Assembly: GCF_006442315.1 (NCBI RefSeq)
Contig: NZ_VFVY01000021.1
Span: 62,001-126,000 of the forward strand
Direction of reading: 5' to 3'
Source of the DNA: Mesorhizobium sp. B2-3-4
Lineage (GTDB): Bacteria > Pseudomonadota > Alphaproteobacteria > Rhizobiales > Rhizobiaceae
DNA length: 64,000 bases
The notes below the pieces were generated by a model. That model searched no databases. It was not told the DNA's origin and saw only the letters and a program-made list of their open reading frames with translations. Made by a program: the position numbers and the translations under genes. Each line of letters opens with the position of its first letter. Within the stretch, counting starts at the first letter, position 1. Below are positions 9,594 to 18,252 of the stretch, piece by piece.

Positions 9594-9932
9594 GTAGACC
9601 GCCCTCACCTCGACCGTGCCGATTTCGGCCAGCGGGATGCCGGCGGCGATGTCGAGTGCCTCATCGAGCGTACCCGCCTCGACCATGATGAACCCGAGCA
9701 ATTGCTCCTTGGTTTCGGCGAACGGACCGTCGAGGACCAGCCGCTTGCCCCCGCGCCGGCGCACCGTCCTGGCCGATGACACGGATTGAAGGGCTTCGGC
9801 GACGATCAGCTTGCCCTGCTGGTCCAGTGTCCTGTCATAGGCCAGCGAGTCGGCGTTGAGCTTGGCCCCCCGCTCGGCGGTGAGGGCGTAAAGGTCCTTT
9901 TCCTCTCCATAGACCAGACAGACATACTTCAT
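9576..9932 (-). CDS. YCII/DGPF-domain protein
   Basis: The 118-residue product begins MKYVCLVYGEE and carries the DGPFAETKEQLLGF motif that names the DGPF (PhnB/YCII-related) group. These are dimeric alpha-beta barrel proteins often encoded beside ECF sigma factors; their chemistry is unsettled. The conserved His/Asp pair of canonical YciI is not obvious, and here the DGPF motif is the landmark. The stop codon lies in a tandem repeat. The start overlaps the stop of the upstream small membrane protein gene by 4 nt, so the two are probably co-translated. No sigma factor is adjacent. Confidence 0.85.
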   Translation of the reverse strand: MKYVCLVYGEEKDLYALTAERGAKLNADSLAYDRTLDQQGKLIVAEALQSVSSARTVRRRGGKRLVLDGPFAETKEQLLGFIMVEAGTLDEALDIAAGIPLAEIGTVEVRAVYDIPGS

Positions 9933-10150
9933 TTCGAGCTCCCTTGCTGCGATGAACCATAAGATGCGGTGATGGGCATGTCGGCCTTGCCGGCAGCCGC
10001 GTGATCGAGAAGACAGGCCGAGGCCCCGATGATGACGAGCGCGGCCAGAAGGCGGCCAAGGCCCGAGGCCGGCGGATCAAGCCAGAAATCCTGCCTTCGC
10101 CCGGCGCCGCGGCCCGGCCTTTGCCACATTGTGAAAAACATGTCGTCCAT
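9929..10150 (-). CDS. Small predicted membrane protein
   Basis: The 73-residue product begins MDDMFFTMWQRPGRG and has one likely membrane helix (LLAALVIIGASACLLDHA). I chose the ATG at 10150 because GGAGA lies 5 nt upstream. Its stop overlaps the start of the DGPF protein gene in an ATGA, which supports translation. The family is not recognised. The gene is small and without clear homology, so confidence is moderate. Confidence 0.5.
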   Translation of the reverse strand: MDDMFFTMWQRPGRGAGRRQDFWLDPPASGLGRLLAALVIIGASACLLDHAAAGKADMPITASYGSSQQGSSK

Positions 10151-10371
10151 GACAATCTCCATCCGGCCACCGATGATATGGCCAACCGCAGGACGGCCGG
10201 ACCGGACGGAAGTCTACATTTTCGCGCGGCTATTTTTGCGGGGGCGCGCTGCGCTGTCATCTTGGTGTGCTGCAAACGGCGCAGTGGTCTTCGCGGACGC
10301 CCGCGCTATAGTTGACCCGACGCCGGGGTTCGACCCGGCGATACAAGGCCACGACAACCAAGGAGGACTCC

Positions 10372-10797
10372 ATGGACCGCACCGCGAACGCCGTCTGGAA
10401 AGGCAATCTCACCGAGGGCAAAGGCACGCTCGACACGCAAAGCGGCGCCCTGAAAGGCGCACCCTATTCCTTCAAGATGCGTTTCCAGGACGAGACCGGC
10501 AAATCCGGTACCAATCCGGAGGAACTGATCGCGGCGGCCCATGCCGGCTGCTACGCCATGCAGCTTTCGCATTTCCTGGCCGAGAACGGCACGCCCGCGG
10601 CCGAACTCGACGCCAAGGCGGTGGTGACGCTTGTCCCCGGCACCGGCATCACCGGCAGCGCCATCACGCTGGTCGGCAAGGTGCCCGGCATCGATGCGGC
10701 GAAGTTCAAGGAACTGGCCGAGAAGGCCAAGGCCGAATGCCCGGTGTCGAAGGCGCTCGGCGCGATCAAAGTGTCGCTCGACGCGAAGCTGGGGTGA
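10372..10797 (+). CDS. OsmC-family peroxiredoxin
   Basis: Thiol-dependent hydroperoxide reductase of the OsmC subfamily. The 141-residue product has the two redox cysteines in family context: Cys60 in AAHAGCYAMQLSHFL and Cys123 in KAECPVSKALG. The sequence around the first cysteine is that of OsmC rather than of Ohr, which is encoded separately in this window. The start has a perfect AAGGAGGA ribosome site 6 nt upstream (10361-10368). It stands alone on the plus strand, convergent with yceH, with a repeat element between them. The likely reductant is a dihydrolipoyl protein, by family inference. Confidence 0.92.
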   Translation: MDRTANAVWKGNLTEGKGTLDTQSGALKGAPYSFKMRFQDETGKSGTNPEELIAAAHAGCYAMQLSHFLAENGTPAAELDAKAVVTLVPGTGITGSAITLVGKVPGIDAAKFKELAEKAKAECPVSKALGAIKVSLDAKLG

Positions 10798-10829
10798 TCG
10801 GCGTTTCTATCTGAGGGGCAGAGATCCTT

Positions 10830-10994
10830 CGCCCCCCTCTCTGCCCTGCCGGGCATCTCCCCCTCAAAGGGGGGGAGATTGGCAGTTCCAGCGCTGGCGC
10901 TTCTCTTGCAACGTTGGTGATTTGCGAAAGCCGGCATGACATCTGATCTCCCCCCTTGAGGGGGAGATGTCCGGCAGGACAGAGAGGGGGGCCT
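10830..10994 (+). repeat. Long inverted repeat element, family A, copy 1
   Basis: About 165 bp with GC-rich arms (left CCCTGCCGGGCATCTCCCCC, right GGGGGAGATGTCCGGCAGGA) around a core containing GTTGGTGATTTGCGAAAGCC. It lies between the convergent genes for the OsmC-like protein and YceH. The same arms and core recur at 11680, 22838 and 59693, always in this orientation. No coding capacity. Confidence 0.9.
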
Positions 10995-11017
10995 CGCGCC
11001 AACCTGTCCGTTTACGG

Positions 11018-11647
11018 CTAAGCCCCCAGCGCGTCGAGCCGCGCGCGCAAGGCCGCGACTTCCTGCTCCAGCGCCTCCACCCTCGCTTCCAGTTCGGAAG
11101 CAGGCATGGCAGCCGCACTCCGCTGCGCCGACAAGGCAGCCATGTCCACCGGCCCGGCGAGCAGATGCACGTAGCGGTCCTCGCGCTGGCCCGGTCCGCG
11201 CGGTATCTCCTGGACCAGCGCCGGCCGGCGGCCGATCAGCATGTCGAGTTCGCCGCGCAGATCCTCGATCGACGAAAACCGCGCCATGCGCTCACTCCGC
11301 GCCAGAAGCTCATGCGCCGTCTGCGGCCCGCGCAGCAGGAGCTGGCCGAGCAAGGCGGTCTGCGGCGTGGTCAGCGAGAAGCGCTGCGCCATCTGGTGCT
11401 CGTAGCGCTCGACGCGCGACCCGAACATCTGCCGCACCAGACCCTTCTGCTCGAGCAGCTTCAAAGCCCGGTGCACCTCGGTCTGCTCCAACGCCATGAC
11501 CGGTTCGCGCGCCGTCTTCTGGTTGGCGGCCGCATGCGCGCTGTTGAGCGTCAGCGGATAGACGTCCGGCGTCAGTTCCTTCTTCTCGATCAGGCAGCCG
11601 AGCACCCGGGCTTCGGCGGGGGACAGGATGGGAAGGTCTTCGCTCAC
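11018..11647 (-). CDS. yceH: YceH family protein (DUF480)
   Basis: The 209-residue product has the two winged-helix lobes of DUF480: [20 protein letters not shown], then [16 protein letters not shown] and [21 protein letters not shown]-terminal coiled coil ([20 protein letters not shown]) follows. The fold suggests nucleic acid binding, but the role is not established. I chose the GTG at 11647, which gives family length; an in-frame extension to 11800 would translate repeat element copy 2 and is rejected. A GGA-containing site lies upstream. Confidence 0.88.
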   Translation of the reverse strand: MSEDLPILSPAEARVLGCLIEKKELTPDVYPLTLNSAHAAANQKTAREPVMALEQTEVHRALKLLEQKGLVRQMFGSRVERYEHQMAQRFSLTTPQTALLGQLLLRGPQTAHELLARSERMARFSSIEDLRGELDMLIGRRPALVQEIPRGPGQREDRYVHLLAGPVDMAALSAQRSAAAMPASELEARVEALEQEVAALRARLDALGA

Positions 11648-11679
11648 TGGATTACAATCCTTTCTGAGGCTGGCGGGAC

Positions 11680-11835
11680 AGCGCCCCCTCTGTCCTGCCG
11701 ATCTCCCCACTTGGGGGGAGATCGGCAGCTTCGCCGACAGCGCGTTATCCTTCAACAGTGGAAATTGGCGAAAGCCGCGATGACAACCAATCTCCCCCAA
11801 GTGGGGAGATGTCCGGCAGGACAGAGGAGGGCGCG
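11680..11835 (+). repeat. Long inverted repeat element, family A, copy 2
   Basis: About 156 bp with arms CTGTCCTGCCGATCTCCCCA and GTGGGGAGATGTCCGGCAGG, and the shared core ATTGGCGAAAGCC. It separates the start of yceH from the end of sdhB. One arm is a few bases shorter than in copy 1. Confidence 0.88.
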
Positions 11836-11876
11836 GCGGATCGCTACGTCCGAGGTTTGCAGCAAATCCGCTACGT

Positions 11877-12656
11877 CTAAACCCGTCGCTCCACCATCAT
11901 CTTCTTGATCTCGGCAATCGCCTTGGCCGGGTTGAGGCCCTTCGGGCAGGTCTGCGCGCAGTTCATGATGGTGTGGCAGCGATAGAGCCGGAACGGATCT
12001 TCCAGATTGTCGAGCCGCTCGCCCTTGGCCTCGTCGCGGCTGTCGATCAGCCAGCGATAGGCCTGCAAAAGCGTCGCCGGGCCGAGATAGCGGTCACCGT
12101 TCCACCAGTAGCTCGGGCACGAGGTCGAGCAGCAGGCGCACAGGATGCACTCGTAGAGCCCGTCGAGCTTTTCGCGGTCCTCGTGGCTCTGCAGCCATTC
12201 CTTGGCCGGCGTCGGCGAGACGGTCTGCAGCCAGGGCTGGATCGAGGCGTGCTGGGCGTAGAAATTCGTAAGGTCGGGCACCAGGTCCTTGATCACGGGC
12301 ATATGCGGCAGCGGATAGATTTTGACCGCGCCCGAAATGTCGTCACAGCCCTTGGTGCAGGCCAGCGTGTTGGAACCGTCTATGTTCATGGCGCAGGAGC
12401 CGCAGATGCCTTCACGGCAGGAGCGGCGCAAGGTCAGCGTCGGGTCGATCTTGTTCTTGATCCACAGCAGCGCGTCGAGCACCATCGGCCCGCAATCGTC
12501 CATGTCGACGAAATACGTGTCGATGCGCGGGTTCTCGTCATCGTCCGGCGACCAGCGGTAGATGCGGTATTCCCGCAGATTGGTGGCGCCCTCAGGCTTG
12601 GGCCAGGTCTTGCCCTGCTGGACCTTCGAGTTCTTCGGAAGCGTGAGTTCGACCAT
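11877..12656 (-). CDS. sdhB: Succinate dehydrogenase iron-sulfur subunit
   Basis: Electron-transfer subunit of complex II, passing electrons from FAD in SdhA to ubiquinone. The 259-residue product holds all three cluster motifs: [15 protein letters not shown] with a later Cys for [2Fe-2S], [12 protein letters not shown] for [4Fe-4S], and the [17 protein letters not shown] region for [3Fe-4S]. The start ATG overlaps the TAA of the DUF3052 gene by one base (TAATG), implying translational coupling. It is the last gene of the sdh operon. Repeat copy 2 follows the stop. Confidence 0.97.
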   Translation of the reverse strand: MVELTLPKNSKVQQGKTWPKPEGATNLREYRIYRWSPDDDENPRIDTYFVDMDDCGPMVLDALLWIKNKIDPTLTLRRSCREGICGSCAMNIDGSNTLACTKGCDDISGAVKIYPLPHMPVIKDLVPDLTNFYAQHASIQPWLQTVSPTPAKEWLQSHEDREKLDGLYECILCACCSTSCPSYWWNGDRYLGPATLLQAYRWLIDSRDEAKGERLDNLEDPFRLYRCHTIMNCAQTCPKGLNPAKAIAEIKKMMVERRV

Positions 12657-13090
12657 TACCTCAGGTCCTTTCGGATGACGAGCTTCAGCCCGGACCAGAT
12701 TTCGTTGACGGCGGCGACCTTGACATCGACAAGGTCGAGCTTCAGCGCTTCGGCGCGGACAACGCCTTCGGTGACGTCGGTGGCCACCTTCGAGGCCTTC
12801 TTCGGCCACGACACCCAGACCATGCCGTCGCGCTTAATCGCCGCCTCGATATCGCCGAGGCGATCCTCGATCTCGGCGCGCTGCCGGGTGAAAGCGTGAA
12901 CCGCGTCGTATTTGAGAGTTGCGTCCGAGATCTCGGACCATTCGGTGAGCCGGTCGACCTCGGCAAAATCGACGGCCTCGGCGATATCAGCGAGTTCGGG
13001 CGGCAGCGCGATGAAGGCGGCAATCATGCCGTCCTTCAGACCGAGCTTGGCCGGAAGGGGCGTGCCGGAATATCCCGCCGCCATCGCCAT
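12656..13090 (-). CDS. DUF3052 protein inside the sdh operon
   Basis: The 144-residue product starts [18 protein letters not shown] and contains [23 protein letters not shown] and [13 protein letters not shown], all typical of the DUF3052 family. That family has no established function. It lies between sdhA and sdhB, 2 bp after the sdhA stop, and its stop codon overlaps the sdhB start, so it is made with complex II. Its first half looks helical. A role in SdhB assembly or regulation is possible but is only an inference from position. Confidence 0.88.
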   Translation of the reverse strand: MAMAAGYSGTPLPAKLGLKDGMIAAFIALPPELADIAEAVDFAEVDRLTEWSEISDATLKYDAVHAFTRQRAEIEDRLGDIEAAIKRDGMVWVSWPKKASKVATDVTEGVVRAEALKLDLVDVKVAAVNEIWSGLKLVIRKDLR

Positions 13091-13092
13091 CG

Positions 13093-14928
13093 TCAGTACA
13101 CCCTGGCCTTCGGCGCGATCTTGGCCAGGCTGATGCCGCCGTCCTTTTCGGCCACCAGCGGCTCGGTGTGCACCGGCCGGTAGGTCAGCGTCACCTTGCC
13201 GTCCTCGCCGAGATGGGCGAGCGTGTGCTTGCGCCAGTTGGCGTCGTCGCGGGCGGAAAAGTCTTCGCGCGCGTGCGCCCCACGGCTCTCCTTGCGCGCC
13301 TCGGCGCCATAGACGGTGGTGATGGCGTTGGCCATCAGGTTTTCCAGCTCCAGCGTCTCGACGAGGTCGGAGTTCCAGATCATCGAGCGGTCGAAGACCT
13401 TGATGTCTTTCAGCTCGGTCCAGATTTCCGAGATGCGCTTGCAGCCGTTTTCCAGCGATTCCTGCGTGCGGAACACCGCGGCGTCTTCCTGCATCGCCTT
13501 CTGCATCTTTTCGCGCAAGGCGGCGGTTGGCGTCGAGCCATTGGCGTGGCGAAGCCTGTCGAAGCGGTCCATGATCTTCTCGACCGAGGCTTCGTTGGGC
13601 GACGGGATCGCCGATTTGCGATCGATGACCTGACCGGCGCGGATCGCCGCGGCGCGGCCGAACACCACCAGGTCGATCAGCGAGTTCGAACCCAGCCGGT
13701 TGGCGCCGTGCACCGAGGCGCAGCCCGCCTCGCCGACCGCCATCAGGCCGGGCGAGACCCGGTCAGGATTCTCAGCGGTCGGGTTGAGCACCTCGCCCCA
13801 GTAATTGGTCGGCACGCCGCCCATATTGTAGTGGACCGTCGGCAGCACCGGGATCGGTTCCTTGGTGAGATCGACGCCGGCAAAGATCTTGGCCGATTCC
13901 GAAATGCCCGGCAGACGCTCGTGCAGCACCGCCGGATCGAGATGATCGAGGTGCAGGAAGATGTGGTCCTTGTTCTTGCCGACGCCGCGGCCCTCGCGGA
14001 TTTCCAGCGTCATGCAGCGCGAGACCACGTCGCGCGACGCCAGGTCCTTGGCCGACGGCGCGTAGCGCTCCATGAAGCGCTCACCTTCCGAATTGACGAG
14101 ATAGCCGCCCTCGCCGCGCGCGCCTTCGGTGATCAGGCAGCCGGCGCCATAGATGCCGGTCGGGTGGAACTGCACGAATTCCATGTCCTGCAGCGGCAGT
14201 CCGGCCCTGGCCGCCATGCCGCCGCCGTCGCCGGTGCAGGTATGCGCCGAGGTCGCCGAGAAATAGGCGCGGCCATAGCCGCCGGTCGCCAGCACCACCA
14301 TCTTGGCCGAGAAGCGGTGGATTGTGCCGTCGTCTAGGTTCCAGGCGACGACGCCGGTGCAGGTGCCGTCCGGCTCCATGATCAGGTCGAGCGCGAAATA
14401 CTCGATGAAGAACTGCGCGTTGTTCTTCAGCGACTGGCCGTAGAGCGTGTGCAGGATGGCGTGCCCGGTGCGGTCGGCGGCGGCGCAGGTGCGCTGCACG
14501 GGCGGACCGTCGCCGTAATTCATCATGTGGCCGCCGAACGGCCGCTGGTAGATCTTGCCCTCTTCGGTGCGCGAGAACGGCACGCCGTAGTGCTCGAGTT
14601 CGTAGACCGCCGCCGGCGCCTCGCGCACCATGTACTCCATGGCATCGACATCGCCCAGCCAGTCCGAGCCCTTGACGGTGTCGTACATGTGCCACTGCCA
14701 GGAATCCGGGCCCATATTGGACAGCGAGGCCGCAATGCCGCCTTGCGCGGCGACCGTGTGCGAGCGCGTCGGGAACACTTTGGTGATGCAGGCCGTGCGC
14801 AGGCCCTGCTCGGCCATGCCGAGCGTGGCGCGCAGGCCGGCACCGCCGGCGCCGACGATGACGACGTCGAACTTGTGATCGACAAAGGTGTAGCCTGCCG
14901 TGTTGGCTGTTTTCGCGTCCTTGGCCAA
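13093..14928 (-). CDS. sdhA: Succinate dehydrogenase flavoprotein subunit
   Basis: Catalytic subunit that oxidises succinate to fumarate with covalently bound FAD. The 611-residue product has the dinucleotide motif [12 protein letters not shown], the FAD-attachment His in [11 protein letters not shown], and active-site segments such as [10 protein letters not shown] and [13 protein letters not shown]. No in-frame ATG fits the N terminus: the start is a TTG at 14926-14928, one base after the sdhD stop, with GGAGG inside the end of sdhD. This rare start and overlap suggest coupling to sdhD translation. Confidence 0.97.
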   Translation of the reverse strand: MAKDAKTANTAGYTFVDHKFDVVIVGAGGAGLRATLGMAEQGLRTACITKVFPTRSHTVAAQGGIAASLSNMGPDSWQWHMYDTVKGSDWLGDVDAMEYMVREAPAAVYELEHYGVPFSRTEEGKIYQRPFGGHMMNYGDGPPVQRTCAAADRTGHAILHTLYGQSLKNNAQFFIEYFALDLIMEPDGTCTGVVAWNLDDGTIHRFSAKMVVLATGGYGRAYFSATSAHTCTGDGGGMAARAGLPLQDMEFVQFHPTGIYGAGCLITEGARGEGGYLVNSEGERFMERYAPSAKDLASRDVVSRCMTLEIREGRGVGKNKDHIFLHLDHLDPAVLHERLPGISESAKIFAGVDLTKEPIPVLPTVHYNMGGVPTNYWGEVLNPTAENPDRVSPGLMAVGEAGCASVHGANRLGSNSLIDLVVFGRAAAIRAGQVIDRKSAIPSPNEASVEKIMDRFDRLRHANGSTPTAALREKMQKAMQEDAAVFRTQESLENGCKRISEIWTELKDIKVFDRSMIWNSDLVETLELENLMANAITTVYGAEARKESRGAHAREDFSARDDANWRKHTLAHLGEDGKVTLTYRPVHTEPLVAEKDGGISLAKIAPKARVY

Positions 14929-14929
14929 C

Positions 14930-15328
14930 TCAGCCTCCGAATGCCAGCTTGAGCAGGGCGAAGATCGAGGCGACGCCGACCGCTACTGTGAAAAATGTGC
15001 TGAGCGCGATCGTCAGCAGCTTGAGACCTTCGCTGGTCACATAGTCCTCGATGATCACCTGCATGCCGAGACGCATGTGGTAGAGCCCGGAGATCAGGAA
15101 GAGGATCATCACCAGCGCCACGAACGGGTTGGCGAGCGCTGCCCGCACCTCGGCGTAGCCGGCGCCGTTGAGCGCGATCAGGAATCCGACGAAGAACAGC
15201 GTCAGCGGAATGTTGGCGAGCGCCGTCAGCCGCTGGCGCCAGAAATGCTGCGTGCCCTCGTGGGACGAGCCGAGACCGCGGACCCTGGCCAACGGCGTGC
15301 GCATGTCGGTGTTGCTCTTGCCGCTCAC
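14930..15328 (-). CDS. sdhD: Succinate dehydrogenase membrane anchor subunit D
   Basis: Small heme- and quinone-binding anchor of complex II. The 132-residue product has three membrane helices and the conserved segment [19 protein letters not shown], which holds the heme-ligand His and the quinone-site Asp-Tyr pair. The start is a GTG at 15326-15328, two bases after the sdhC stop, with GGGGAG upstream inside sdhC. A longer in-frame reading to 15790 overlaps sdhC and is not real. It lies between sdhC and sdhA. Confidence 0.93.
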   Translation of the reverse strand: MSGKSNTDMRTPLARVRGLGSSHEGTQHFWRQRLTALANIPLTLFFVGFLIALNGAGYAEVRAALANPFVALVMILFLISGLYHMRLGMQVIIEDYVTSEGLKLLTIALSTFFTVAVGVASIFALLKLAFGG

Positions 15329-15330
15329 AA

Positions 15331-15744
15331 TCAGGCTCCCCGTGCCATATAGCCGGCGACCCAGATCAGGATCGTCAGCAGGACCGACCCTGCAAGCGTC
15401 GCCCACGCAATCTTCGAGGCGGTGTGCTTCTCCAGTCCCGCGCCGGTGTCCCAGATCAGATGGCGCACCCCGCCCAGCATGTGGTGCATCAGCGCCCAGG
15501 TGTAGCCGAACAGCACAAGCCGGCCGAGCCAGGTGCCGAACGCCCAGTTGACCCAGTCGAACGTCGCTTGCGAGCTTGCCGCCGCCATCAGCCAAACGGC
15601 AACCAGCAGCGTGCCGAAATAGAGCGCCCCGCCGGTGATGCGGTGGATGATCGACATCGTCATCGTGATCGGCGGCCGGTAGATCGTCAGATGCGGCGAA
15701 AGCGGCCGTTCGCGTCTGGCTTGGGTGGCTGGTGATTTGCTCAT
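15331..15744 (-). CDS. sdhC: Succinate dehydrogenase cytochrome b556 subunit
   Basis: First anchor subunit of complex II. The 137-residue product has the family signature RPLSPHLTIYRPPITMTMSI, followed by SIIHRITGGALY with the quinone-site Ser/Arg, and HHMLGGVRHLIWD with the heme-ligand His. Three membrane helices are evident. It opens the operon sdhC-sdhD-sdhA-DUF3052-sdhB. The 250 bp upstream hold an AT-rich stretch at 15860-15895 that may contain the promoter, but no box could be assigned with confidence. Confidence 0.96.
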   Translation of the reverse strand: MSKSPATQARRERPLSPHLTIYRPPITMTMSIIHRITGGALYFGTLLVAVWLMAAASSQATFDWVNWAFGTWLGRLVLFGYTWALMHHMLGGVRHLIWDTGAGLEKHTASKIAWATLAGSVLLTILIWVAGYMARGA

Positions 15745-15998
15745 GGCTGCCCCAGTTCGGCGTCTCCCGCCTCAGGTGGAAATGCGGCATTGCCGCTTCC
15801 GGTTGCGACTTCGGACAGCCGGTTTCTAATGCTCTTTTTGCACCGCGTCAAAGCCAGAAAACCGTTTCGAAAACGTAATTTAGTCTGAATAAATGGCCGG
15901 TCCGCGCTTCAATCGATTAGGGGCTGAAGCCGCAAGCCGGCTCGATATCGCTGCAGTGCAACATGTCCGCAACGGGCGCCACCCCGTCGCGCTCCGGT

Positions 15999-16424
15999 TC
16001 AGCGGGTGCAGGTCTGTGGGGTCGACCCTCTTTTCATCACCAGCGCCTCGCGTCCGTCGATCACGATTGCGTCATGCGTCACCGCCTGGTAGCGGCTGCT
16101 CTGGTTGGCCGGCGACGCCGCGAAGTCCTCGGTAGTGCCTTCCTGGCCGACCACGCGCAGCGACGTGCCGAGATTCTGGATCGTGATCATGCCGCCATTG
16201 CCGCATCTGTAGGTGGCCGTGCCCGTGGCGATGCGCGGCGCGGTGAGGTCCGTGGTGATCTTGGTCGCCGGCGGCGCCGGCGGTTGCTGGGCAGGAGCGG
16301 TTGGCGACACCACCGGCGTCACCGGGTTCGCAGCCTTGGGCGCGCCATTCTCCGGCACGCAGGCACCGGCCGCGACAAGCAGCGGAATAACAAACGACAC
16401 CCGAACCGCTCGGCCAAACGTCAT
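15999..16424 (-). CDS. Putative MliC-type lysozyme inhibitor lipoprotein
   Basis: The 141-residue product has a lipobox (LLVAAGAC) after a short hydrophobic signal, a Pro/Thr-rich tether (about 30-60), then a domain reading TYRCGNGGMITIQN with a later SSRYQ and EALVMKR and a closing Cys. This Cys-Tyr-strand pattern resembles the MliC/PliC inhibitors of C-type lysozyme, which protect peptidoglycan in the periplasm. The match is by eye and distant. The ATG at 16424 has GAGGG upstream. It is monocistronic. Confidence 0.6.
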   Translation of the reverse strand: MTFGRAVRVSFVIPLLVAAGACVPENGAPKAANPVTPVVSPTAPAQQPPAPPATKITTDLTAPRIATGTATYRCGNGGMITIQNLGTSLRVVGQEGTTEDFAASPANQSSRYQAVTHDAIVIDGREALVMKRGSTPQTCTR

Positions 16425-16616
16425 GGACTGCCCTCTCATGTGCGGGCACGCTAGCCACGCGGCGCGCCAAGATCAAGTTCGCCAGGCCGCGCAAAATTAA
16501 CCATGTTCCTTAAGAAAGGGCCGTCGGCGCGCTCCTCCTCTTAACAAAGGTTAAGAAAGGGTTAATTTCCGATTCGGATCGGCGCGATCCTCCCGCGCCG
16601 ACAAAGGGAGAGCGAC

Positions 16617-16976
16617 ATGCGTTCGAAATCAGTGCGGGCAAACCTCGCCGCCGTCACCCTGGCGGCACTTGCCGTCGCGGTGACCGCACCGGCCGAGGCC
16701 GGCTTGCGCCACCATGACCGCGTCTACGCGGATTCCTTCGGCAATCTCGTCATCGACAGCGCTGCCGGCTACAAGCGCATCCTCGTCGGCGAAGGCCGGC
16801 TGGCCAAGCAATTGTCCGACTACACCAGCGCCGGCCAGCCCAAGGTGATCTACCAGAACGAATCAGACGACATATCGGGCGCCGACTGCTATCGCCCGCC
16901 GGTGTTCGTCAAGGGCCGCAGTTATATGTACGGCCTTTCCGAAGGCGAGATGCCGCAGCTCAGCCCCTGCCGTTGA
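16617..16976 (+). CDS. Secreted protein of unknown function
   Basis: The 119-residue product has a signal peptide ending at about PAEAG. The mature part is about 92 residues with two cysteines (GADCYRP and the terminal LSPCR). The segment FGNLVIDSAAGYKRILVGEGRLA looks like a small beta-rich domain. It resembles uncharacterised proteins of Rhizobiales, but I do not recognise a family. The ribosome site is GGGAGAG 7 nt upstream. Its 3' end overlaps the end of the convergent diguanylate cyclase gene by 17 bp. Confidence 0.75.
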   Translation: MRSKSVRANLAAVTLAALAVAVTAPAEAGLRHHDRVYADSFGNLVIDSAAGYKRILVGEGRLAKQLSDYTSAGQPKVIYQNESDDISGADCYRPPVFVKGRSYMYGLSEGEMPQLSPCR

Positions 16977-18177
16977 TACGGACCTGACCGGCTCTTATCG
17001 CGGCCAGCCCATCGGACGGCCCGGTGGAGACCCGCACGCAATCGCGGCCGGCATTCTTTGCCAGATAGAGCGCCTCGTCCGCGCGCCGCATCAGATCCGG
17101 GAAGCCTTCGCCCGCGTGGAGTTCGGCGATGCCGAAGCTCGACGTGCAGCGGCTGTTGGCCGGCAAGCCGTCGATGGGCAATGCGCCGAAGGCGTTGCGG
17201 GCGCCTTCCGCGAACAGCCGGGCGGCCGCGAGATTGGCTCCTGTCAGGATAACGGCGAACTCCTCGCCGCCGATGCGGCCGACCACGTGATGGCCCTCGG
17301 CTGCGTCACGCAAGAGGCCGGCGAAGGCCTCGATCACCCGGTCGCCGGAGGCATGGCCGAAGCTGTCGTTGACGGTCTTGAAATGGTCGAGATCGGCAAT
17401 GACGAGTGCCACCGGCATGGCGAGCCGGGTGGCGCCGTTCACGGCCAGCTCGGCGTGACGTGTGAAGCCGCCACGGTTGAGCAGGCCCGACAGCGTGTCC
17501 ACTTGCGACTTCGACGTCACGTCGGCAAGCACGTCGCGAACCAGGATGGCCAGCACAAGCAGCGCCAGCGCCAGCGCGAAGACGGTGCCGAGTGATTGCG
17601 ACACCAGCGCGTAGCTGCTTTGCAGATAGGCCTGCGGATTGGCGCCCCAGCCGCCGAGCGCATGCGCGATGAACGGCTTCGAGGCAAACTGCAGGCCGCT
17701 GGCGGCCAGCACCATCATCAGGATCAGGTCGAGGCGACCACGGCTTTGCCTCGAAGACCAGACGATGCCGAGGCCGACGAACTGCATGGCCGCGTAGGGA
17801 AGCTGATAGGCCATCATGCGGGTAAGGGACTGGCGCGGCAGATCCTGCACGACATAAACCGCGACGGTGGCCGCGGCCAGGAAGGCCAGCATCGGCGTCC
17901 ATGGCGGCGCCACGCCGTATTTGCGAGCAAGCCCGCCATTGAAGGCAATGGTGGCGCCAAGGAAAACGGCGAAGGCGGCAACCACCGGGAGCCGCGCGTC
18001 GCTGAAGGCCGGTATGCTGAATTCGATGGCCGAATAGACCATGCCCAGGACATACCCCGACGCCAGCCAGCGCGCCGGCGCGCGCCCGACATCCTGGAAT
18101 GAGACCGCCATGAAGGAAGCCGCCAGCAGGCCGGCAACCGCCAGATTGATCAACAGGATGAAGTTGGCGCCGCTCAT
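16960..18177 (-). CDS. Membrane diguanylate cyclase (GGDEF), paralog 1
   Basis: Makes the second messenger c-di-GMP from two GTP. The 405-residue product has about seven membrane helices over the first 215 residues and a C-terminal GGDEF domain with active-site GGEEF at residues 303-307 and the substrate motif IADLDHFKTVNDSFGH. The nine residues before GGEEF are EGHHVVGRI, so the RxxD inhibitory site is missing and product inhibition by that route is unlikely. It has the same architecture as the next gene, from which it is separated by 75 bp on the same strand. Confidence 0.93.
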   Translation of the reverse strand: MSGANFILLINLAVAGLLAASFMAVSFQDVGRAPARWLASGYVLGMVYSAIEFSIPAFSDARLPVVAAFAVFLGATIAFNGGLARKYGVAPPWTPMLAFLAAATVAVYVVQDLPRQSLTRMMAYQLPYAAMQFVGLGIVWSSRQSRGRLDLILMMVLAASGLQFASKPFIAHALGGWGANPQAYLQSSYALVSQSLGTVFALALALLVLAILVRDVLADVTSKSQVDTLSGLLNRGGFTRHAELAVNGATRLAMPVALVIADLDHFKTVNDSFGHASGDRVIEAFAGLLRDAAEGHHVVGRIGGEEFAVILTGANLAAARLFAEGARNAFGALPIDGLPANSRCTSSFGIAELHAGEGFPDLMRRADEALYLAKNAGRDCVRVSTGPSDGLAAIRAGQVRINGRG

Positions 18178-18252
18178 AAATCCTCAAACCCTGCCGACAG
18201 CTAAACATCGACGGGCGAAAAAGACGTTAACGCCAGGCGCGGCAGCCCGCGG

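Noticed and set aside
15860-15895. Possible iron-regulatory box upstream of sdhC (TTTAGTCTGAATAAA)
   Set aside because: Only the outer TTTA/TAAA are symmetrical and it does not match the ICE or RirA patterns well enough.
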